A stretch of DNA of 64,000 nucleotides. Origin: Pseudomonas orientalis (GTDB lineage: Bacteria > Pseudomonadota > Gammaproteobacteria > Pseudomonadales > Pseudomonadaceae). Numbering within the stretch: position 1 is the stretch's first letter; the number at the start of each line of letters is the position of its first letter. The stretch covers positions 3,656,501-3,720,500 of the forward strand of contig NZ_CP018049.1 in assembly GCF_002934065.1 (NCBI RefSeq), written 5' to 3'. Of this stretch, positions 1 through 9,298 are shown piece after piece. Below the pieces are notes generated by a model. That model was not told the DNA's origin and did not search any database. It worked only from the letters and a program-made list of their open reading frames with translations. A program made the translations under genes and the position numbers.

Positions 1-446
1 ACCACCGTGACCATCGCCAATAGCGCCAGGGCCATGCCGCGCTTGGCCGGTGGGTAGACCGCGATCAGCAGCGTCTGGGTCATCGGGTACAACGGCCCCG
101 CCACCAGCCCTTGCAGCACGCGAAAGCCGATCAACTCGGGCATCGAGGTGGAAATACCGCACAGGAACGAGGCCAGCACGAACAGCATGGTCGCCCACAG
201 GAACAGCTTCACCTCGCCGAAGCGCCGGCTCAACCAACCGGTGAGCGGCAAGGCAATGGCGTTGCTCACCGCAAACGAGGTAATGACCCACGTGCCCTGC
301 TCCGAACTCACGCCCAGGTTGCCGGAAATGGTCGGCAACGCCACGTTGGCGATGGTGGTGTCGAGCACCTGCATGAAGGTCGCCAGCGACAGCCCGATAG
401 TGGCCATCAACAGGCTGGGTGGCGTGAACGAGGCGTTATTGCTCAT
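1..446 (-). CDS. emrB: EmrB/QacA-type DHA2 drug efflux permease (5' part, cut by window edge)
   Basis: Only the first 148 codons are inside the window; the frame stays open to base 1. The protein would be the inner-membrane proton/drug antiporter of a tripartite pump. Visible DHA2 hallmarks are the helix-1 motif LDTTIANVALP (about residue 28), the loop-2 motif RFGEVKLF and the helix-4 motif RVLQGLVAGPLYP, with hydrophobic stretches typical of transmembrane helices. Its ATG overlaps the TGA of the upstream membrane-fusion gene by one base (TGATG), which implies translational coupling. It is the last visible gene of the marR-OMF-emrA-emrB operon. Substrate is unknown. Confidence 0.93.
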   Translation of the reverse strand, partial: MSNNASFTPPSLLMATIGLSLATFMQVLDTTIANVALPTISGNLGVSSEQGTWVITSFAVSNAIALPLTGWLSRRFGEVKLFLWATMLFVLASFLCGISTSMPELIGFRVLQGLVAGPLYPMTQTLLIAVYPPAKRGMALALLAMVTV

Positions 447-1645
447 CAGCGTTGCGCAGCCTTGGGGGCGGCGACGCTGTTGTCATGGATCAACTGGTTG
501 ATCATGGCATCGGCCTCGGCCAGTTGACGGTCATACACGTTGGTGGTGAACGAGGCCTTCTGCGGCGGCTGTTGCGCCAGGACCGGGCCGCTCTGGTCGT
601 GCAGGTCCACATTGACCACGGTGCTCAAGCCAACGCGCAGCGGGTGCTTGGCCAGTTCTTCGGCATTGATATGGATGCGCACCGGTACGCGCTGCACGAT
701 CTTGATCCAGTTGCCGGTGGCGTTCTGCGCGGGCAACAGGGCAAATGCGCTGCCGGTACCGGCGCCGAGGCTGTCGACGGTGCCGCTGTACTTCACGTCG
801 CTGCCGTAGATGTCCGACTCGATGTCCACCGGCTGGCCGATGCGCATATCACGCAGCTGGGTTTCCTTGAAGTTGGCATCGATCCACAGCTGGTCCAGCG
901 GAATCACCGCCATCAGCGCGGTACCCGGCTGGACGCGCTGGCCCAGTTGCACGGTGCGCTTGGCCACATAACCGGTGACGGGCGCGATCAAGGTGCTGCG
1001 CGCGTTGGTCAGGTAAGCCTGGCGCAGTTGCGCGGCGGCGGCTTGCACATCCGGGTGAGACGAAATCACCGTGTCATCCACCAGGGCGTTGGTGGTCTTG
1101 AGTTGCTGCTCAAGGTTGGTCAAGGCGTTTTTCGCCGCGGTCAGGCTATCGCGGGCGTGGGACAGTTCTTCCTGGGAAATCGCCCCGCCCTGGGCCAGGG
1201 TCTTGCGTCGGTTGTAGTTGTCCTGGGCCGTCTGCACGTCAGCTTTCTGCGCGTTGACCTGGGCTTTCATGCCATCGACGTTGCTGTACAAGCCACGCAC
1301 CTGGCGCACGGTGCGGGCCAGGTTGGCCTGGGCGCTTTGCAGGCCGACGGCGGCGTCGTTGGGGTCGAAGTTGACCAGCACCTGGCCTTCATGGACCAGG
1401 TCGCCATCGTCGGCGCCGATGCTGACCACGGTGCCGGTGACCAGCGGAGTGATTTCCACCACGTTGCCATTTACATAGGCGTCATCGGTACTTTCATTGA
1501 AGCGCCCGTACAACTCGTACCAGGCCCACACGCCAACGACACCTAAGATGACGATCAGCGCCAGGCCGATCAGCATGACTTTGCGTTTGCGCGGGTTGTT
1601 GTCTTTGGGTTGTTCAGTTGCATTGTTGCTGTCGGCAGTGGCCAT
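446..1645 (-). CDS. emrA: EmrA/HlyD-family membrane fusion protein
   Basis: This 399-residue periplasmic adaptor would link the EmrB-type permease to the outer-membrane channel. Residues about 22-43 form a single N-terminal membrane anchor, followed by the STDDAYVNGN signature (52-61), a lipoyl-like half, a long alpha-helical hairpin rich in Ala/Gln/Leu (about 100-215), the second lipoyl half with IAPVTGYVAKRTVQLGQRV, and a beta-barrel region with the WIDANFKETQL motif typical of EmrA. The gene lies 15 bases after the outer-membrane factor gene and overlaps emrB by one base. The C-terminal 50 residues after VDLHDQSG are longer than in the shortest homologues, as often seen in Pseudomonas. Confidence 0.93.
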   Translation of the reverse strand: MATADSNNATEQPKDNNPRKRKVMLIGLALIVILGVVGVWAWYELYGRFNESTDDAYVNGNVVEITPLVTGTVVSIGADDGDLVHEGQVLVNFDPNDAAVGLQSAQANLARTVRQVRGLYSNVDGMKAQVNAQKADVQTAQDNYNRRKTLAQGGAISQEELSHARDSLTAAKNALTNLEQQLKTTNALVDDTVISSHPDVQAAAAQLRQAYLTNARSTLIAPVTGYVAKRTVQLGQRVQPGTALMAVIPLDQLWIDANFKETQLRDMRIGQPVDIESDIYGSDVKYSGTVDSLGAGTGSAFALLPAQNATGNWIKIVQRVPVRIHINAEELAKHPLRVGLSTVVNVDLHDQSGPVLAQQPPQKASFTTNVYDRQLAEADAMINQLIHDNSVAAPKAAQR

Positions 1646-1660
1646 GACAAATACCTCAAA

Positions 1661-3112
1661 TTATTCCGTGCGGGTGGCTGGGGTGGTCGCGGCGACGTTG
1701 TTGGCGTTGAACCCGCCACCCAGGGCCTGCATCAATTGAATCGACAGATCGATCTGCGCAGCATTCAGGCTTGCCAACTGACGCTGGGCCTGCAGCAGTT
1801 GCTGCTCGATGCTGAGCACATCCAGGTAATTACCGATGCCGGAGCTGTAGCGCTGCACCCCGGTGTCGTAGGACTGCTGCGCGATGTCGGCGGCGTGTTG
1901 CTGGGCCTGGATCTGCCGCCCGGTGTCGCGCAGTTGCGACAGGGTGGTGCCGATATCGCCGAGGGCTTGCACCAGGGTCTTGTTGTACTGGGCCACGGCC
2001 AGGTCGTAGTCGGCGTCGCGGGCATCGAGGTCGGCGCGCAAGCGGCCGCCGTCGAAGATCGGCAACGAGATCGTCGGCGCGATATTGAAGAAGCGGCTGG
2101 CCGAACCGAACATCGCATCACCCAGCAACGACTCGGCGCCTGCGCTCGCGCTCAGGTTGAGGTTGGGGTAGAAACGGGTCTTGCTGGCGTCGATGTTCTT
2201 GCTCGCTGCCTCTACTCGCCAGCGTGCGGCGACCAGGTCCGGGCGACGGCCGAGCAGCTCGGCAGGCAACACTGCGGGCACGGCCACGGCGCTGGGTTTG
2301 AGCACCGTTGGGCGAGCCAACTCGTCACCGCGGTCCGGGCCTTTGCCGAGCAACACAGCCAACGCGATCTTGGCACTTTGCAGCTGTTTTTCCGCGTCAA
2401 TCAGTTGTGACTGGGAGCTGGCTTCCAGGCTTTCGGTCTGCTGGTACTGGTACTCGCTGTCGATACCGGAACTCAGGCGGCGCTTGCTCAGGTCGAGCAT
2501 CTGACGGGTGCGCTTGAGGTCATCGACCGCCAGATCACGCACGATGTGCGCCTGGCCCAGATCGCTGTAGGCCTTGGCGACGTTGGCGGCCAGGGTAAGG
2601 CGCGCGGCCTGCTGGTCGACTTCGGCGGCCCGGGCCTCGCCCAGGGCGGCTTCCCAGGCTGCACGCTGGCCGCCCCAGAGGTCGAAGTTGTAGTTGAAGC
2701 TGGCGCCGATGTTGCGCACCGTCGAATAGGCATCGCCCTGCCCGCGTGGGTCCTGGTCCTTGGCCAGGCGCGAGCGGCTCACACCTGCGCTGGCATCCAG
2801 AGTAGGCATGCGCGCGGCGTTGGCGGCATAGGCCGCCGCTTCGGCCTGGTGGGCGCGCGCGTCGGCCACTTGCATGTCGGGGCTGTTTTGCAGCGCTTCC
2901 TGGATCAACCCGTCGAGCTGTGGGTCGCCGAGGCTTTTCCACCAGTCAGCCGCCGGCCAGGCGGCGCTCGACAGTGTCACACCGCTGAGGGATTTACCTG
3001 TTTGCAGGGTATTGGCGTCGAGGCGTTGGCCCTGGGTGTCGAGGCCGCTGTAGTTGGCGCAACCGGCCAGCGTCATCGCCGCCAGCACCAGGCTGAGTGC
3101 GCGTATATTCAT
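1661..3112 (-). CDS. NodT-family outer-membrane efflux lipoprotein
   Basis: The 483-residue protein is a TolC/OprM-like outer-membrane channel for the adjoining EmrAB pump. It begins with a lipoprotein signal ending in LAGC (Cys18), and carries two outer-membrane efflux repeats (roughly residues 60-260 and 280-465) with the typical PDLVAARWRVEAASKNIDASKTRFYP-type region at mid-protein. The start codon overlaps the stop of the upstream marR gene by four bases (ATGA), so translation is probably coupled. Having its own channel gene in the operon suggests a self-sufficient tripartite exporter rather than one borrowing OprM. Confidence 0.93.
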   Translation of the reverse strand: MNIRALSLVLAAMTLAGCANYSGLDTQGQRLDANTLQTGKSLSGVTLSSAAWPAADWWKSLGDPQLDGLIQEALQNSPDMQVADARAHQAEAAAYAANAARMPTLDASAGVSRSRLAKDQDPRGQGDAYSTVRNIGASFNYNFDLWGGQRAAWEAALGEARAAEVDQQAARLTLAANVAKAYSDLGQAHIVRDLAVDDLKRTRQMLDLSKRRLSSGIDSEYQYQQTESLEASSQSQLIDAEKQLQSAKIALAVLLGKGPDRGDELARPTVLKPSAVAVPAVLPAELLGRRPDLVAARWRVEAASKNIDASKTRFYPNLNLSASAGAESLLGDAMFGSASRFFNIAPTISLPIFDGGRLRADLDARDADYDLAVAQYNKTLVQALGDIGTTLSQLRDTGRQIQAQQHAADIAQQSYDTGVQRYSSGIGNYLDVLSIEQQLLQAQRQLASLNAAQIDLSIQLMQALGGGFNANNVAATTPATRTE

Positions 3113-3582
3113 TGGTTACCTACCCGCTGGATCGTGATGGGGTCACCTGCGGCGATCAGAATTTTCTTGAGGATGCGTTCCAGGGTTTCCAACTCGCCCG
3201 TCTCGAGAACGCCGGCCAGTTGATTGAGGGCCTGGGCGCCGATGTGCGGCAGCATGTCCGCCAGGCGCTGGCCGTCGGCGGTCAGCACCAACTGCACCTG
3301 GCGGCGGTCCAGTTCGGAACGTCTGCGGCTGAGCAAGTCTTTCTGCTCCAGCCGGTCGAGCATGCGCGTCATCGAACCGCTGTCCAGAGACAGGTGACGG
3401 CATAACTCGGCCGGGGTATCGACGCCGAACTGGGCCATGATGATCAACACCTTGAACTGCGCGGCGGTGATGCCGTGGGGTTCCATATGGGTGTCGATGA
3501 TGCGGTCCTTGAGAATCGCAGCGCGGCCCAGCAACAGGCCGAGATGGCAGTTGTGGAAGTTGTCAGGGGTGAAGTGAGGCAT
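3109..3582 (-). CDS. MarR-family repressor of the efflux operon
   Basis: This 157-residue protein has the winged-helix MarR fold: a central helix-turn-helix around TPAELCRHLSLDSGSMTRMLDRLEQKDLLSRRRS (stated by position, residues about 57-92) and the wing DRRQVQLVLTADG. It is first in the efflux operon and overlaps the outer-membrane factor gene by four bases. Two closely related palindromes lie 17-63 bases upstream of its ATG, fitting autorepression released by a pump substrate, as in EmrR/MarR systems. The inducing ligand cannot be told from sequence. Confidence 0.92.
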   Translation of the reverse strand: MPHFTPDNFHNCHLGLLLGRAAILKDRIIDTHMEPHGITAAQFKVLIIMAQFGVDTPAELCRHLSLDSGSMTRMLDRLEQKDLLSRRRSELDRRQVQLVLTADGQRLADMLPHIGAQALNQLAGVLETGELETLERILKKILIAAGDPITIQRVGNQ

Positions 3583-3598
3583 CGAAAGTCACCTTATT

Positions 3599-3645
3599 AC
3601 TGCCTAGGCAGTGAATGTGTGACACGATATTACTGCTTAGGCAGC
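3599..3645. promoter_or_regulatory. Paired MarR operators upstream of the efflux operon
   Basis: Two copies of a 14-bp palindrome lie here: ACTGCCTAGGCAGT at 3599-3612 (perfect) and ACTGCTTAGGCAGC at 3632-3645 (two mismatches). Their centres are 33 bp apart, three helical turns, so two dimers would sit on the same DNA face. The flanks TTA...GAATGT are also repeated. Assignment to the adjacent MarR protein is inference from position. Confidence 0.75.
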
Positions 3646-3711
3646 GAATGTCAAATGGAATAGTTAGGTTGCTTGGTAGTTGGCGGAAAGCTTGAGTGAA
3701 AATAGTTGTCC

Positions 3712-3803
3712 ATGTGGGAGGGGGCTTGCCCCCGATTGCGATCTTTCAGTCAGCTAATCTATAGCTGACCCACCGCTATCGGGGGCAAGCCCCCTCCCAC
3801 ATT
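3712..3803. repeat. Inverted REP pair (REPIN-like)
   Basis: Two REP sequences face each other: GTGGGAGGGGGCTTGCCCCC at about 3714 and its reverse complement ending near 3801, separated by about 45 bp that contain a small AGCTAATCTATAGCT palindrome. It lies in the gap between marR and tamB and could also act as a terminator for tamB. Confidence 0.9.
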
Positions 3804-3820
3804 TTTTCACCGAATACGGC

Positions 3821-6800
3821 TTAGAAGTCGCGCTTGTAGAAGATATCCAGGGAGCTGGCCACGCCTGTGGCCACTTCCAGGTACACCTTCTTGCTCAACA
3901 AATAACGCAAGGCAATGGTGTTGGCCGGTTCGAACACCCCAACCCCATAACGCAGGCTGAGCTTCTCGTTGATCTTGCCGCTGGCCACCACGGCCGTGCT
4001 GTTGCCAGTGCCTTGAGTATCCAGATCGAAATCCTGAATGCCCAATTTGTTGGCGATATCCGAGGTCACGCCTGCGCTGCCCATCAAGCCCAGGCCCAGG
4101 GCGGCTTCGGCAAGCATGTTGTTGTCTTCACCGTTGTTGGTGCGCGAACGTCCCAGCACCAGGTAGGACAGCGCGTCCTCCTGCGCCATGGCGGGCTCGG
4201 AGAAGATCTGCGTGGTCGGCTGCTCGGCGCTGCCGCTCAGGCGAATCCCGGCGGTCACGGTGCGGGACGATTCGACCACCACACGCACCGCTTCGATATC
4301 CAGGAACGGTTGGTCCAACGGCCCGGCAAACAACAGCCGTGCACGGCGCACGTTGAGGCGCTGGCCGTAGGCGCGGTAGCGGCCGTCGTTGAGCCACAGC
4401 TCGCCACGGGTGTCCATGTTGTCGCCGATATGCACATGGCCCTGCACTTTGGCGGTGAGGCCGAAGCCGGCGAAGTTGAGCTGGTCTTCGCCCACTTCCA
4501 CGTCGATATCCATGGCCATCGCCATCGGCGGTTTGCCTTCTTCGGTCTGGCTGCCGACGATCACCGTGTCATCGGACACCTTGACCGTCGAGGGCGGCAG
4601 CTCGCGCACAGTGATATCGCCGCGCGGAATGTGCACCTTGCCGGCAATCGCCAGCTTGTCGTCCTTGAGGCTGATCTTCAGGTCGGGAGCCACTTCCAGC
4701 TTGGCATAGGGCTCGACGGTGACCGGCAGTTGCGAGCCCTTGAGGCTGAGGTCGACCACCAGGGCGCGGCCCCAGTCGATCTGGCCCTTGAGGCTGCCCT
4801 GCCCGGCCTTGCCGCTGTGCCAGCCGCCGTCAAGCTGCACGCTTTCGCCGGCGATCTGCGCCTGCAGGTTCAGGCCCTCGAGGCTGATGGGCAGTTCAGG
4901 ACCCGAGACTTCACCGTCCACCAGATTCACGTTGCCGTTAACCAGGGGCGCGAGCAAACCGCCGGAGATGCGGCCATTGCCGTTGAGCTTGCCGTTGAGC
5001 TTTTCCACCATCGGCACAAAGGGTCGCGCCACGGCGAGGTCCAGGCCGGTGAGGCTGAAGTTGCCGGTGATCGGCTTGTTGGCCGGCAGCGGGTTGATCT
5101 GCGCCTGCAACAGCAGTTCACCGAGCTTGCCGCCACGAAAGTTGAGCTGGGTATCGATACGCTTGGGGTTGAGCGTGGTTTCCAGCTTCAGGGTGTCGTA
5201 AGGGAAATCCAGCCATTGGCCCTTGTCCCGCACCCGCAGCTTGCCGCCACCGGCGTCTACCGAGACCACGCCCTTCGGGCCGCTGGCCGGCAGGTCGAGT
5301 TGTACGTCGGCATTGAGCCTGCCCTGCCAGGCGAAGTCTTTGGGCAGGAACGCCGCAAGACTGTCGATAGGGAATTGCTTGAGGTGGTAGCGCAGCTTGG
5401 GCTCGGGCATCAGGCGCTGGTCTTCGCCACACAGGCTGGCGCCACCGGACACCCAGCAGTGCGCGGCGAAGGTCAGCTTGCCATCGGCCAGGCGCTCGAT
5501 TTTCGCCGGGGCTTGCAGGCGCCAGTCCTGGCCGCCGGCTTGTACGTCACCACTGGCCAGGCGCCCACGCCAGTTGCCGTTGTCGAGGTTGCCATCCAGG
5601 GCCAGGGCCAATTTGAGCAATGGTCCGGCCAGGTCCAGTTGAACCTTCTGGTTCTTGATATCGCCCTGGGCGCTGGCGGTGAGCGTGCCGACCTGGGTCT
5701 CGCCGCTCTGGATGCCGCTGCCCTTGAGGTCGAGCCTGGCGCGCTGGGCGCTGTCCAGTGTGGCGTCGAGGTTGAGGCTTTGCAGGCGGTTGTCGGCCAA
5801 TGCCAGTTGCTGGCCCTTGAGGGCAAGCTTGCCTTGGGGCGCCTGCAAGGTGCCGGCGACATCAAGGCGGCCATTGACCTGCCCGCGCAGTTGCGGCCAG
5901 AGCTGGGCCAGGCGCGCCAGTTTGATGTCGATCTGCCCGGCCAGGCGTTGCTGCAGGCTGCCGCTGCCGTTGATGCGGTTGTCGCCCAGGCGGATGTCCA
6001 GGTTGGCAAGGGTCCATTGCGGCCCCGCGCCTTCGGCCTTGGCTGCAAACACGGCGGCCTGTCCGCGCAGGCGACCCTTGAGGTCGAGGTCGGCGTTGAG
6101 CTGGAGCTGCTCGTTCTTGAATTCGCCTTTGCTGCGCAGCGGCCCGGCCAGGGTGCCGGGCAATTCGGCGACCCAGTACGCCGGGTTCAATGCCGACAGG
6201 TCCAGCGCGGTGTCCCAGGCGATACCGTCGGCGAACTGTAGGTTCAGATGGCCCTCGGCCTTGCCCTGGCCGGCGCTCAATTTCAGTTCGGGCAGGAACA
6301 CTTGCTTGAGGTCGCCGCTGAACGGCGTGACCACCGTGAAGGCGCCCGCCGGGCCGTCAAGGTCGGCCTTGAGGTTGCCCAGGTAGTTGCCATCCTTATA
6401 GGAAACTTCACCGTTGAAGGTGCGCAAGGCCACCTGCGGTTCGTCGATCAGCGGATAGAGGCGCTGCCAGGGGAAGTCCAGCCAGTCGATTTTGGCATCG
6501 GCGCTGAAACCTTGCTGCCAGTCCAGGTTGGCGCTGAGCTTGAGGCTTTGCTTGTCGCCGGCATTCAAGTTGAGGCCGGCGATCTGCGCGCCCTTGGCGT
6601 CGACCTTGCCTTGCAGCAGTAAATCCACCGGGCCTTTTTGCGCCGGTAATACCGCCTTGCCCAGCAACTGATAACCCGCTTTAAGGTCGCCCTTGGCGCT
6701 CAGGTCCAACTGGTTGAGTTGCAAGGTGTCGGGCAGATCGGCGCTGGGCTTGAACGCCTCGGAGGTGATGCGCAACTGCGCCGGCAGGTTTTCCGCCAGG

Positions 6801-7510
6801 GGTTGCAGCTCGCCACTGAGCTTGGCCGGCAGGTAACCGCTGCTGTCGGCGTCGAGCTTGAGGGTCTTGAGCAGGTCGCCGTTGATGTTGAGCGTGACGG
6901 TCCAGGGTGCGCCACCCGGAGCGTAGGGCAAACTGAGCGTGCCGGTGGCATTGAGCGGCCAATCGCCTGTGGGTTGCAGCAGGCCGGCGAGGTCCAGCAC
7001 CAGGTCGTCGCGCTGCACATGAACGGAGTCGATCTGCATGCCGGCGGCGGTCCAATGCGCCGCCAGTTGCAAGCCCTTGAGTGCTTCACTGCCGTTGAAC
7101 AGCAGGCTGCCGATACGAACATCGCCCAATTGGATAGCAACCGGCAGCTTCAGGTCGGGCAGTTGGATCGGCCCGCTGTCGCTTTCTTCGGTACTGGGTG
7201 CAAATGTCAGGCTGACCTGGTCCACATCCAGCCGGTTGATGCACAAGGTCATGCGCAACAGGCAACCCGGCGACCAGTCAAACGTCGGCGCATTGAGCTC
7301 GACGCGGCTGCCGTCCTGCTGCCACAGCAGGTGGTCGGCGCTCCACTGCCCGCCCAGGCGTCCGTGAAAATTCTCCACGCTCAAGCCCGGCACCTGGCCC
7401 AGTACCCAGCGACTGCCGGCCTGGGTACCCAGCAGCGCCCACAGCGTCAACAGCAACAGCGCGAGGACGGCGATCAATGCCAGCCCCGCTATTTTCAAAC
7501 CACGCATCAC
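3821..7510 (-). CDS. tamB: TamB, translocation and assembly module / lipid-transport bridge protein
   Basis: The 1229-residue protein has an N-terminal inner-membrane anchor (about residues 8-28), a very long beta-rich AsmA-like body with repeated Leu/Gly/Asp/Lys patches, and the C-terminal DUF490/TamB domain (about 890-1229) containing GDITVRELPPSTVKVSDD-like and LVLGRSRTNNGEDN-like segments. Length agrees with TamB (E. coli 1259). It spans the periplasm with TamA and is implicated in outer-membrane protein insertion and phospholipid transport. Its ATG overlaps the tamA stop by four bases. Long antisense frames in this gene reflect GC bias and are not genes. Confidence 0.96.
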   Translation of the reverse strand: MMRGLKIAGLALIAVLALLLLTLWALLGTQAGSRWVLGQVPGLSVENFHGRLGGQWSADHLLWQQDGSRVELNAPTFDWSPGCLLRMTLCINRLDVDQVSLTFAPSTEESDSGPIQLPDLKLPVAIQLGDVRIGSLLFNGSEALKGLQLAAHWTAAGMQIDSVHVQRDDLVLDLAGLLQPTGDWPLNATGTLSLPYAPGGAPWTVTLNINGDLLKTLKLDADSSGYLPAKLSGELQPLAENLPAQLRITSEAFKPSADLPDTLQLNQLDLSAKGDLKAGYQLLGKAVLPAQKGPVDLLLQGKVDAKGAQIAGLNLNAGDKQSLKLSANLDWQQGFSADAKIDWLDFPWQRLYPLIDEPQVALRTFNGEVSYKDGNYLGNLKADLDGPAGAFTVVTPFSGDLKQVFLPELKLSAGQGKAEGHLNLQFADGIAWDTALDLSALNPAYWVAELPGTLAGPLRSKGEFKNEQLQLNADLDLKGRLRGQAAVFAAKAEGAGPQWTLANLDIRLGDNRINGSGSLQQRLAGQIDIKLARLAQLWPQLRGQVNGRLDVAGTLQAPQGKLALKGQQLALADNRLQSLNLDATLDSAQRARLDLKGSGIQSGETQVGTLTASAQGDIKNQKVQLDLAGPLLKLALALDGNLDNGNWRGRLASGDVQAGGQDWRLQAPAKIERLADGKLTFAAHCWVSGGASLCGEDQRLMPEPKLRYHLKQFPIDSLAAFLPKDFAWQGRLNADVQLDLPASGPKGVVSVDAGGGKLRVRDKGQWLDFPYDTLKLETTLNPKRIDTQLNFRGGKLGELLLQAQINPLPANKPITGNFSLTGLDLAVARPFVPMVEKLNGKLNGNGRISGGLLAPLVNGNVNLVDGEVSGPELPISLEGLNLQAQIAGESVQLDGGWHSGKAGQGSLKGQIDWGRALVVDLSLKGSQLPVTVEPYAKLEVAPDLKISLKDDKLAIAGKVHIPRGDITVRELPPSTVKVSDDTVIVGSQTEEGKPPMAMAMDIDVEVGEDQLNFAGFGLTAKVQGHVHIGDNMDTRGELWLNDGRYRAYGQRLNVRRARLLFAGPLDQPFLDIEAVRVVVESSRTVTAGIRLSGSAEQPTTQIFSEPAMAQEDALSYLVLGRSRTNNGEDNNMLAEAALGLGLMGSAGVTSDIANKLGIQDFDLDTQGTGNSTAVVASGKINEKLSLRYGVGVFEPANTIALRYLLSKKVYLEVATGVASSLDIFYKRDF

Positions 7511-9234
7511 AGCTCAGGCCCCATGGAAAAGTGCAATCGAATGCCGCCCGGATCTTCCAGGGCATGGGCCAGGTCGAGGCGGATCGGACCCACGGGCGAG
7601 ACCCAGCGCACCCCCACACCCACGCCGGTTTTCAGGCTGGGCATGTCCAGCGTATTGAACGAGTTGCCCTGATCGATAAAGGTCGCGATCCGCCATTTCT
7701 CAGTGATGGAATATTGATACTCGGCGCTCAGCGCCACCATGTAGCGGCCGCCGATGCGGTCGCCACGGTCGTTTTCCGGCGACAGGGTCTGGTATTCATA
7801 ACCGCGCACGCTCTGGTCGCCACCGGCGAAGAAGCGCAGCGACGGCGGCACCGACTGATAGCCATTGGTGGCACTGCCGCCGACTTGCGCGCGGCCCAGG
7901 AACCGGTGGTTATCCCACAAGGTGGTCAGGCCCTTGATCGTGGCGGTGCCATACAGCAGGTTGGTGTCGGAACCGAGCCCTTCCTTGGCGACTTTGCTGT
8001 CGAACATCAGGCGATAGCCGTTGTGCGGATCGATGCGGTTGTCGCTGCGCAGGTAGGAGTAGCTGATGCCCGGCATCACCAGGTTACTCAAGCCCGAGTC
8101 ATTGCCCAGGCGATACTCTTCACGCTGGTATTTGAGCGAGATGACCCGGGTCCAACCGCTGGGCAACTTGCTGTGCCATTCGGGGCCGAGGGTGAGCAGC
8201 TTGCTCAGGGTGTCGGTGTTGGCGATCTCTTCATTCTGATAGCCGCCGGCAAAACGCAATTTGTCGGTGAGCGGAGGGTCCAGCGGAATGTCGTACCACA
8301 GGCCGACGTTCTGGCGCGGCGCGGACAACTCGGCTTCCCAGCCATAACTGTGGCCCTGGGGATTGACCCAGTGGCGCGTCCAGTTGGCCTTGCCCCGCGG
8401 GCCGACGTCCGTCGAGAACCCCAGGCCCAGCCCCATGGTGCGGGGCTTGCGCGTGTCCAGTTGCACGGCCACCGGAATCACGTCATTGCTTGAGGCCGCG
8501 GGGCTGGCGTCCACGCGCACGCTTTCGAAAAAGCCACTGGCCTGCAGGTTCTGGTTGAGTTCGGCGATCAGTTCGGAGTCATAGGGTGTACCTGGCTTGA
8601 ACGGCACCATGCGCTGCAACAGCTCTTCGTCAAAGGGCGTGTCGCCGCTGAAGCTGACCTTGCCCATGTTGTAGCGCGGGCCGCTGTCGTAAACGAGTTC
8701 GATGTCAGCCACGCCCGCTTGAGGGTCTACGGCCAGTTTCTGACGGGTAAAACGCCCGCTGAAAAAGCCATAGCGCGACGCCTGATTCTGGATCAGGCGC
8801 TTGGCGTCATCGTAATGGCCGTGATTGAGCACCGCGCCCGGCTTGAGGTCGTCACTGGCGGGCACACGAAAGGCCTTGAGGTTCGCCGCCGGGCCATCGA
8901 CGCGCAAGGTCACGTTGCGCAGGTGCACCGGCTCGCCGGGGTCGACGGTCAGGGTCAGGCGCGGGTTCTTGCCGCCCTTCACCTCGCTGGCGATCCGCGG
9001 CTGATAGAAGCCCAGCGCCTGGGCCGCTTTGCGCGCCTGCTCTTCGGCGCCACGGCTGAATCGCAGCAGGGCTTCTTCGTCACGATCGCCAACACTGCCG
9101 ATGTAGCCTTCGATGTTGGCTTTCAGCGCGTCATTTGAGGGTTTGATCCGCACGTCCAGTTCGCTTTGCGCCAATGCGCCACAGCTTGTGAACAGCAGAA
9201 TCAAGCCGCTGGTAAATCTTCCTGGAAACTTCAT
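7507..9234 (-). CDS. tamA: TamA, Omp85-family outer-membrane assembly protein
   Basis: This 575-residue protein starts with a signal peptide cut after about ...CGALA. Three POTRA domains follow (about 25-260), then a 16-strand Omp85 barrel to the C terminus (IRLHFSMGPEL), with the conserved region GGDQSVRGYEYQ typical of the VRGY/F motif in loop 6. It partners TamB, encoded immediately downstream with a four-base overlap. The tamA-tamB pair is the standard arrangement in gamma-proteobacteria. No other gene shares the transcript in an obvious way. Confidence 0.96.
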   Translation of the reverse strand: MKFPGRFTSGLILLFTSCGALAQSELDVRIKPSNDALKANIEGYIGSVGDRDEEALLRFSRGAEEQARKAAQALGFYQPRIASEVKGGKNPRLTLTVDPGEPVHLRNVTLRVDGPAANLKAFRVPASDDLKPGAVLNHGHYDDAKRLIQNQASRYGFFSGRFTRQKLAVDPQAGVADIELVYDSGPRYNMGKVSFSGDTPFDEELLQRMVPFKPGTPYDSELIAELNQNLQASGFFESVRVDASPAASSNDVIPVAVQLDTRKPRTMGLGLGFSTDVGPRGKANWTRHWVNPQGHSYGWEAELSAPRQNVGLWYDIPLDPPLTDKLRFAGGYQNEEIANTDTLSKLLTLGPEWHSKLPSGWTRVISLKYQREEYRLGNDSGLSNLVMPGISYSYLRSDNRIDPHNGYRLMFDSKVAKEGLGSDTNLLYGTATIKGLTTLWDNHRFLGRAQVGGSATNGYQSVPPSLRFFAGGDQSVRGYEYQTLSPENDRGDRIGGRYMVALSAEYQYSITEKWRIATFIDQGNSFNTLDMPSLKTGVGVGVRWVSPVGPIRLDLAHALEDPGGIRLHFSMGPEL

Positions 9235-9298
9235 AGGCGCGGATGCTACACGAGCGAGAGAGGTACTTTGAACTCGGATTTATCTGAATAATTCTGTC

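Noticed and set aside
4013..6241. 742-codon open frame antisense to tamB
   Set aside because: Composition (His/Gln/Ala/Gly-rich, no domain) is that of the reverse strand of a GC-rich gene; tamB is clearly the coding strand.
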